A stretch of 64,000 bases of DNA from Echeneis naucrates (lineage: Eukaryota; Chordata; Actinopteri; Carangiformes; Echeneidae): positions 8,775,207 to 8,839,206 of the forward strand of contig NC_042532.1 of NCBI RefSeq assembly GCF_900963305.1. The letters are read 5' to 3'. The notes below the pieces were generated by a model, which saw only the letters and a list, made by a program, of their open reading frames with translations, had not been told where the DNA came from and did no database searches. Of this stretch, positions 45,969 through 64,000 are shown one piece after another. The number at the start of each line of letters is the position of its first letter. The stretch's first letter is position 1. The position numbers were made by a program, and so were the translations under genes.

Positions 45969-47076
45969 ATGGACCAGCAGGACCAGTCCTATATGTTTGC
46001 CAGTCTAACACGGCCTCACTCAGAACAGCTGCTGCAAGGCCTCCAGCTCTTGCGGCAGGATCGTGAACTATGTGACATTGTCCTGCGTGTGGGTGATGCC
46101 AAGATTCATGCCCACAAAGTAGTGCTGGCCAGCATCAGCCCCTACTTCAAGGCCATGTTCACGGGTAACCTGTCGGAAAAGGAGACCTCTGAGGTGGAGT
46201 TCCAGTGTATTGATGAGACTGCCCTGCAGGTATGTATAGAGCCAGCGGACATTGACCACGCTGATTAACTGCAGAAACATGTCTTTTTTTTGTTTTGTTT
46301 TTTTTTGTTGATGTCATATGTTTTTCCTCACTCTTCCAGGCCATCGTTGAGTATGCCTACACTGGCACGGTGTTTATCTCCCAGGAAACAGTGGAATCTC
46401 TGTTACCAGCTGCCAACTTACTCCAGGTTAAGCTAGTACTTAAGGAGTGCTGCTCCTTCTTAGAAAGTCAGCTGGATGCGGGGAACTGTATAGGCATCTC
46501 ACGCTTTGCAGAGACATATGGTTGCCATGATCTGTGCCTGGCAGCAACCAAGTTCATCTGTGAGAACTTCGAGGAAGTTTGTCAGACAGAGGAGTTTTTT
46601 GAACTGACAAGGGCTGAGTTGGATGAAATTGTATCTAATGACTGCCTTAAAGTGGTCACAGAGGAGACTGTGTTTTATGCCCTGGAATCGTGGATCAAAT
46701 ATGATGTAACTGAGAGACAGCAACATCTAGCTCAGCTGCTTCACTGTGTTCGCCTTCCTCTGCTCAGCGTAAAATTCCTCACTCGCCTATATGAAGCCAA
46801 CCACCTTATACGAGATGACCATGCATGCAAGCACCTGCTCAATGAGGCCCTGAAATATCATTTTATGCCTGAGCACCGACTTTCCTATCAGACTGTGTTG
46901 TCGGCACGACCCAGGTGTGCTCCGAAGGTGCTGCTTGCAGTTGGCGGCAAGGCTGGACTGTTTGCCACTTTAGAAAGGTAATAATAAAAATCGCCACAAT
47001 GTCATTATAAACTCTATTGAAAAGGTAACTTACCACATTTCTGTGTTGTTAATTCCTTTTACAAGTTTTATGCTTG

Positions 47077-47119
<43 letters not shown>

Positions 47120-49314
47120 CTAATTTGACAAACTCTTCCCTTCCCTTGCAGCATGGAAATGTATTTCCCTCAGACTGATTCATGGATAGGACTAGCACCC
47201 CTCAGTGTGCCACGTTATGAATTTGGTCTAGCAGTGCTGGACCACAAGGTGTACGTGGTGGGAGGCATTGCCACACACATGAGACAAGGCATTAGCTATC
47301 GGAGACATGAGAACACAGTGGAGAGCTGGGACCCTGAAAGCAACACCTGGTCCTCGGTGGAGCGGATGGCGGAATGCCGCAGCACTCTCGGAGTGGTAGT
47401 CCTGGCTGGAGAGCTCTATGCCCTGGGGGGCTACGATGGCCAGTATTACCTCCAGTCAGTGGAGAAATATGTCCCCAAGTTGAAGGAGTGGCAACCAGTG
47501 GCACCCATGACAAAGTCCCGCAGCTGCTTTGCCACTGCTGTGTTGGATGGCATGGTGTATGCTATCGGAGGCTATGGCCCAGCCCACATGAACAGGTACT
47601 ATCAGTGAGAATCCTAATCATATGTGACACATTTTCCAGAATATTAGAGTTTAATGAAAACTTGTGGTAATGTGCCAAAACCCTTTATCTATGTTTTTAA
47701 ATTGTGAATAACAAAATAATGCATCATGCATGTCTGTAGAATTTTGATTGCAGTAACTTGAATGTGTTGGTTACATGATGTCTGATTACAGTTTGTTGCT
47801 CAGGATAGTATTAATTCATGAACAAGGGTGAAAATTATTCATTCTGCAGCATTTTAAATTATTTCCATGATGACACATTTCTTTTCCTTAAAATTAACTG
47901 AATTTTCTGTATATAGTGTGAAGACTATAGAAATCCACATGAGATGAAGACATATAGTTAACCTTTCTTTGTCCTTGCAAAGGACCTTTGACATCAGTAA
48001 TGTAAGGTCATGGTGCTTTTCCACACCTTTTTTTTTAAGTAGTCTTTTGATCCCAGCAAAAAGCGTATAGTTCATTTCAGACCTCCTAACCTGCTTTTCT
48101 CTCTCAAGGTCTTGTTAGCTATTTAAGAGAACTGGCAATCAAGTGAAGGATGTCAAGTGTTTCTGAGAAAATAGCCAGGAACCTGTTAATGAGTGAAGAG
48201 GAGTCAGAGGAGAAGTGGTTGCTGAAGTTTCGTTGAGGGGGTGCCTGGCTGTTTGCTGCTAGTTAGACCTCTGTTGTTGCCGTGGATCTCTAGAGAGCAC
48301 TGTCTCTGTTGCTTGTTTCCTTGACTCCCAAATCCCCCCAGGAGAATGTGTTTGGACAAAGAATCTCTGGGGACTATTTTTTTTCCTACCCCTAGTGTCC
48401 TTGCACACTGCAAAACAACAATCCTAGATTGCAGAGGCTTCAGTGACACTCTAATCAAACTATATAATTCAGCACTTGTGTGTGTCTGTCATTCTTAACA
48501 GCTTGAAGCTGGATATTTGTTGAGGAATTAGAGGGAGCTGTGAAATGTATACATTTCACATGTAGAGCAACACTTCATTTCATTATCAGTTTATCTGAAG
48601 TTATGTTAATTATTGAATTGCCAGTTTTATGTTGTAATGAAGCTCTCGGACATAAAAATGATTACTATATAGCTTCCCAGACCTTAGAGGTGGTTCCAGA
48701 AAATTGTTGCCTCTGTCTGTGAGTGATATTGATCATTTGGTTGATCTGACCCTAACCCTCAACCATTGATCACTTTCTGTTCATGTTTCTATGTCTATTT
48801 TGCACAGCGTGGAGCGGTACGACCCCAGCAAGGATGCCTGGGAAATGGTTGCTTCCATGGCAGATAAGAGGATCAACTTCGGAGTGGGAGTCATGCTCGG
48901 CTTTATATTTGTAGTGGGTGGACACAACGGGGTGTCCCACCTGTCCAGCATTGAGAGGTATGATCCACAACAGAATCAATGGACAGCCTGTCGACCAATG
49001 AATGAGCCACGCACAGGTGAGTTTGTCAATCTTGCATGATATTACCTGCCTTGTTGGTAATATTTTTATATAATATGATAATTGCATCCATGAAATGGTT
49101 AGTAATGCCTGCAACTGGCCGTATGTGACTGTAATGCAATTTCTCTGCAGGCGTGGGCTCGGCCATTATAGACAACTACCTCTATGTGGTGGGAGGGCAC
49201 TCTGGGTCATCCTACCTGAACACTGTCCAGCGCTATGATCCCATCTCAGACAGCTGGTTGGACTCAAGTGGCATGATGTATTGCCGTTGTAACTTTGGTC
49301 TTACTGCTCTTTGA
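45969..49314 (+). CDS. klhl28: Kelch-like protein 28 (BTB-BACK-Kelch)
   Basis: KLHL28 is a predicted substrate adaptor for CUL3 ubiquitin ligases; its substrates are poorly known. Exons are 45969-46229, 46340-46977, 47152-47595, 48808-49016 and 49151-49314, giving 571 aa, equal to the human length. The BTB domain (CDIVLRVGDAKIHAHKVVLA to about residue 130) is followed by the BACK domain (GISRFAETYGCHDLCLAATK onward) and six Kelch repeats from about residue 285, with GG doublets such as YVVGGI, YALGGYDGQ, YAIGGYGP, FVVGGHNG and YVVGGHSG. The protein ends CRCNFGLTAL. The splice acceptor lies immediately before the ATG, so the start codon is the first three bases of exon 2. Its tail-to-tail position with dorip1 is conserved in human. 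Confidence 0.97.
47080..47115. repeat. A36 homopolymer in klhl28 intron
   Basis: An uninterrupted A run lies about 35 bp upstream of the 47152 acceptor. No retroposon body is visible on either side. Confidence 0.9.
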
Positions 49315-52300
49315 CCCATGGCCACTCCAGCAAGGACCCAATAAGAGAACTTAGACACAAAAACTTTTCTTTTTTGTTGTCTCCTCGTCCTTCCCCACAT
49401 TCATCCTCCAGGATCAGAGGAGCGCTGCTCACCAATGGGAACACCACAAGAGGGAGAGCCTGCTGGGTGAAGGGATGTGCTGGGCTCGCTGGCTGCCCAG
49501 AGCAGGCCAGCCAGTGAGATAAAGAGCTGCAAACTTGTCTGGATTAGACAAGAGATGATTGGACGGCTGTTATTACAGGAACAAGGAGATGACCGCTCTA
49601 CTGCTGCTGGACCACAATGAGGACTCAGAGCCATTTCCCAAAGGCTTGTGGGAGAAAAAAAGTCAGTTTGTTTCAAAATTCTCATCAGCAGACATTTTTA
49701 TGTTTTCTTTCATGGCATTAATTATGTTAAGCACTTAAATCTTTAGTTTTTCTCTTTCTTTTTTTTTTCCTGCTGCAACCGAAACCATGTGTTCAAAATT
49801 TCGAAGGACACTGCTGTTTGCTTGTGTATTTATATGAATATGTGGTTGTTGACCATGTAGTATGTCTGTCTGTGTGTATGCTCAAGTGGTACATGCATGT
49901 CAGATAGGATTGTTTGTTTGGTTACGTGTTTGTGTGCAGAAATGATGCTCTGCATCGGCGATACAGGAGTTCTGCATCAAAATCAGTTCTTCACAAAACA
50001 GAGAAAAGTTGGATTCTTTATATATATATATTTTTTTTTTTTTTTTCAAAAAGGGCTGCCTTTTTCTCTATTGTAAATGGTCTAGATGGAATATATAGAA
50101 ATGAAATAGTGCATTGCCTGTAAATGTTTTCCGCACTGGGTCACTAGTATGCCTGCCCGTGTGTGCGTGTGTGTGTGGTTCAGTACCAACGGTCAATGTA
50201 GAGATGAATGATGGGTTCTCCTGAGACCGTCTCTCCTTCATCCTTAAAAACCCCCATGTTCTAGCTTCTGTTACATCATTTGCAGGTCAGGTCATGCTCT
50301 TGCTACTTTTCATAATAGTTGAAATCAACCTTGGCCCTCTTTTCACACATTTGTCTGTGCACAAAACCAACTGGTGCTATATTTAGGATTCAGGATTCAG
50401 CTGTTTGTCTGTGTTGCCTCACAAAATTAGGTCAACCTCTGTTCAGCCATATTAGCAAATGAGATGTTCCATCATATGGTGTTATCTGCATTTAAACACA
50501 TAAAATCTAAATAGGCCCCCAACAATGCAATAAAATAAACACTTACTCCAAGGGAGGTCTGTGGTTAGTCAACCACAAACTAAAACTATGAAATCCTTGG
50601 CAATATGATTTGTTTCTAAGTTCTTTAGAAAATATTTTTCGCCCAATTTACCCTAATGCAAATATGAACATGCTTTGCCATTGTCTCAATACCTGTTTCC
50701 AGTACAAGGCCAGGCTCTTAGCTACAAACAAGATTTCTCTCCCCACCCGCCCCCAACCATGTTATCTTCATGTGGCCAAGGTCTGTTTGCAAACTCAGGT
50801 TTGAGGTAATTTGGTCACAGCATCAAGTCAAGTGCCAAAACATGGACTTTTTTTTTTTTTTTTTTTTTTAAGCACTAGAAACTGCATTCTTTGTGTGCCA
50901 CAACTGAAACACTTTTTTCTTGTCCTTATTGCTAATGTATTAGCATTATATTCTTCCATACACTCAAGTGGAGATGGATGATGAAACACCAAGGGCTGTG
51001 CTAGCCAACTCAGGCCAACTGGTCACTGTCAGCAGTCCTGTATCCTCAGAGAGAGCAGACCAGCAGACTCTTGAGTGCTCCCCTGGGTATGTGTTTGACC
51101 CCAGGCTGACAGACAGTCCACACTTTGCAGACTTGGACTTGACTGACAGACAGCTCAAGCATTGAACAGCACAGGACTAGGAAAAGGCAAGGTGTGGTGT
51201 GTGCTGTTGAGTCACTGTTCATGTTCAAGTCTAGTTTGAGTTGCTTTGTGCACAGATGTTTTGCACAGATGTGGAAACTTTAACCAGGCTCTGCATTGCA
51301 CTTACCAAACAATTTGATACATATTGTAATTTGTACATATGTTTTAATTAAGGGTAATGGCATTTAGATAATGCAATAAGACTTCTGTTCCCTGTGTGGG
51401 TGAATTGTGTCTAGTGTTTGTGTCTTTAAAAAGCCAAGGCATTTCATATTGCTGTAACAGAACCCCACATGGCATGTCTTTTGAATCACAGTGTTGGCTG
51501 GTAATGTGGACGTCTAATGAAACATCAAGTGGTACCACTGACTTCACCTCATCCTACCACACATCTTGTGTTGTCATTTGGTTGTGCATGCTGGTTCATT
51601 TCTACCAAACGTTCACCGGCCAAGCAGATTCTAATAGATAGCGCACAAGTTTATTCATCACCAGCTAAAATGATTCATACACCTTTAAAAAATATTCAAC
51701 CATTTTTATTTTTTTTTTAACCACATAAACATTTTGTAAACACTAAACTGGACATGCGCTTTTCCACTTTGCTTTTATACTCTTAACCTGGTGTGCTAGA
51801 TCACAGGTTTAATGACATCTGTCTGGCATATGAGTCAGGGTGTCAGTGGTGAAACTTGTAATTTCTTTCTGATTGCTTGCATCACCATATAGAGTACTTT
51901 CCCTTTGTAACACATTGGCACCCCAAACTGCATTCATTCAAATGTCATTTAATCTTAGAAAGATGTGAATAAGTTTTTTTGCATTTATAATCTGTACTGT
52001 TTGTTTTGTAACCTGGTTTCTGTCTATTGTAAAAGATTATGTCACTTTAATGAAGCCACAGCACAAATCACGCAGGCGTAATTATGTGCTGCTGCCATCA
52101 TTCATCATCAGCATCCATGTTATGTATAATGTCATGATTTCTAATGTGTATACTAACTAAACTGAGTTTTGGAGAGGCTCATGAAAATCTGCAAACGTGA
52201 ATCTGCAAAAGGAAACGATGTTAAAACTGAGTTTGTACACATTTTTATTATAGCCTAACCAATGTCATGTTTCTGCCACCAATCTCACCCAAGTGCTTGT

Positions 52301-52618
52301 TCAAAGAGAGCAGATGGACAACTAACACCTGGTCTACAAGGGCCTGCCACTCTCATGTTTGTGTCTGAAAGAAAAACCTTTTGAAACTGATGTCAATGTT
52401 AGCCAAATGACCACTCTGCTTCTTTTACATTTCTCATTGTGTGTCTGGAGTAAGGTGATGATCTCAAATTTTATATCCTGTGGATTAATACTGGAAGTAC
52501 AAGATAACGTTAGGTGTAGAAACAGTAGCTTTTCACATTTGATCATGTTTTGATTGAAGACATTTTACATACATTTTAGTCTGTCTGTGTGGTGCAATTG
52601 TACCCAGTTGAAAATAAA
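49315..52618 (+). other. klhl28: klhl28 3' UTR (about 3.3 kb)
   Basis: There is no other gene up to an AATAAA at 52613-52618. A T22 run lies at about 50848-50869. A 63-codon open frame from ATG 50974 to 51165 stands out by its higher GC content, but it has no recognised similarity and no splice context. The length is inferred from the poly(A) signal; shorter isoforms are possible. Confidence 0.5.
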
Positions 52619-53472
52619 TGCCTGCCTTAAATGGTAGTGTTTTTATGTGGCTCGTTATATCCATGTGTTCTATTCATATATGCAACAAAATAAACCAATA
52701 CACGTATGTGGAAAAAATATTTGTATTTGCACTGGATAGAAAAACAGCAATTGAAAACTAACCTTGATCAAAGGTTGATGCTCAAAAGGATCCACTTTCT
52801 CAAATTTCCTTGGCTGAGGCACAGTGTGACAACAGTAATTTATGAAAATGTAAGTATTTTCTATTTGCTGCAGTATGTGCTTTGATACCGTTAAAATTTT
52901 TAATTTCTATTGATCAATTTATGAACATGCTGCCAGCTTAGTGGCTTGGAAGCAAAAAAAGATTATATTTAAAACTTCAATGTTTATATGAAGGAAGTAT
53001 TTGGGTTTTAACATCACTCATTTGTCCATTTTAAGAAATAACAAGTTGACCTGAAATGGTTTGATTGTTTCTGACCCTCAGACCACAATGTAAATAGAAA
53101 AAAGCACCGATTCATTTTGAAGAAAGGGCTGATATGCATAAATGTGAAGATATACAAATACAGTCAATCAAAAAAAAAAAAAAAAAACACCCTCAAAGTG
53201 TAATCACCCAGAACTATTATAGTCCATTATATTCTTGGATTCCAAGCATTCCAAAAAAGAAGTTATTTTCATTTTGCACAGTAAGCTCTCGGTAAGCATT
53301 TAAGTAAAATGGAGCATGTGTCATTCAGCTATCAGAGGAAGAAAATGCTGACAGAAATGTATAGCATGTAATGTTAATGTTGGTGGCCGAATAATTAGAG
53401 GCAGGGGAGATGATTACTTTCTCTTGTGCTTGCTGCGACTCCTGCTCATCATATGTATGTCTACTTGGCACC
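52619..53472. other. Spacer with probable dorip1 3' UTR
   Basis: AT-rich, with an A run near 53169-53187. A minus-strand ATTAAA (TTTAAT near 52900) could end dorip1 transcripts. No other gene was seen. Confidence 0.4.
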
Positions 53473-55713
<2,241 letters not shown>

Positions 55714-56299
55714 AGCTCTGCGCGTCTCTTCATGTCTTACATTGCATTAAAAGCCGGATGCGTGATTCTAGTGTTTTCTAAGACTTCCCAATGGCCCTCC
55801 TGCAGCACCTTCGCGGGGAGTCATCGAGTCGAGCCCGTAATCGTGATCATTGTTGTGGTTTTTCTTATTGACGGCTTGTCGGAGGGGTGTGTAAACACAC
55901 TGCTGCCCTCTGCCGAGGCCTGACGCAATTACGTCCACTCAGCCCCCCGCCCATTCTTCTTCTTCCCCTCTCTGGGTGTCGCACTCGTACCAGGAACCTC
56001 ATTGGTCGACTCCTTCTTCGTAGCGTGTCATGGCAGGCGTGCGATCGGCTCACGGAGTTGGTTTGTGCGCCGGCGCTACGTTTTACGTCGGACGGTATTC
56101 CTGAAGGGGAGTGGGCAGATTTTCAGCGGCAGGGCAGCGGCAGTGGGTCCAGGCTGCGCAGCCGCACTGTTCCTACCCCTCCATGGCCCCCAAGCCTTCA
56201 GACTGAAGTTAAGGTTTTTGGGAGGTCTCTCCTCCGTCCTCTTCCTGTCAGACACGGGAGACACCAGCAGCTCAACGCGAAGACTTCCAGGGCCGAGAC
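55714..56299. promoter_or_regulatory. Putative bidirectional promoter, dorip1 (-) / mthfd1 (+)
   Basis: Only 586 bp separate the two start codons. The region is GC-rich, with CCAAT at 55788-55792 and the inverted form ATTGG at 56001-56005, and no TATA box near either start. The two genes are far apart in human, so the shared promoter is a consequence of the gene order here. Confidence 0.55.
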
Positions 56300-63937
<7,638 letters not shown>

Positions 63938-64000
63938 GTAAGTGATGGATGATTACATAATAGAAGAAAGAATTAAGTCTGTGGGTGTAAGTAATCTATA

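Noticed and set aside
47080-47115. A36 run as the poly(A) tail of a processed pseudogene or LINE
   Set aside because: No element body or target-site duplication adjoins it. It is a simple homopolymer.

Overview
The window is nuclear DNA from a ray-finned (teleost) fish, most likely a percomorph. The evidence is many short GT-AG introns, vertebrate orthologues recognisable exon by exon, a full-length tRNA-derived fish SINE in an intron, a common percomorph retroposon fragment, and abundant CA/GT microsatellites. All gene names rest on reading the translated exons against remembered vertebrate families; no database search was run.

Layout, left to right. 1-5.6 kb is mostly non-coding, with one exon-like segment of unknown ownership. 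5.7-8.8 kb is syncoilin (sync, +). 9.0-13.5 kb is the histone chaperone rbbp4 (-), tail-to-tail with sync and head-to-head with zbtb8os/archease (+, 14.3-15.9 kb). Then come khdrbs1/Sam68 (+, 16.9-19.8 kb plus a long 3' region), tmem39b (+, 24.5-27.0 kb) and ccdc28b (+, 29.0-30.7 kb). These six genes are all neighbours in the human 1p35 region. Next are togaram1 (-, 33.3-43.1 kb), klhl28 (+, 46.0-49.3 kb), dorip1/C14orf28 (-, 53.5-55.7 kb) and mthfd1 (+, 56.3 kb to beyond the right edge). Their human counterparts lie on 14q. Human TOGARAM1-KLHL28-C14orf28 have the same relative orientations; MTHFD1 is far from them in human. The window therefore contains a junction between two conserved blocks at about 32-33 kb.

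The genes are unrelated housekeeping or tissue genes and do not form one pathway. Two of them (ccdc28b, togaram1) are cilium-linked and lie tail-to-tail at the junction. Three head-to-head pairs (rbbp4/zbtb8os, togaram1/klhl28, dorip1/mthfd1) have short GC-rich intervals that look like bidirectional promoters.

I found no viral element, CRISPR array or clearly new system. The most useful observations concern gene structure: togaram1 seems to lack the first TOG domain and has a perfectly duplicated splice donor, a GC-AG intron and a 22-nt microexon. Two mthfd1 splice acceptors sit directly behind simple repeats (A22 and (GT)23). There is also an orphan exon-like segment at 4.7 kb and a dorip1/mthfd1 promoter that appears specific to this gene order.
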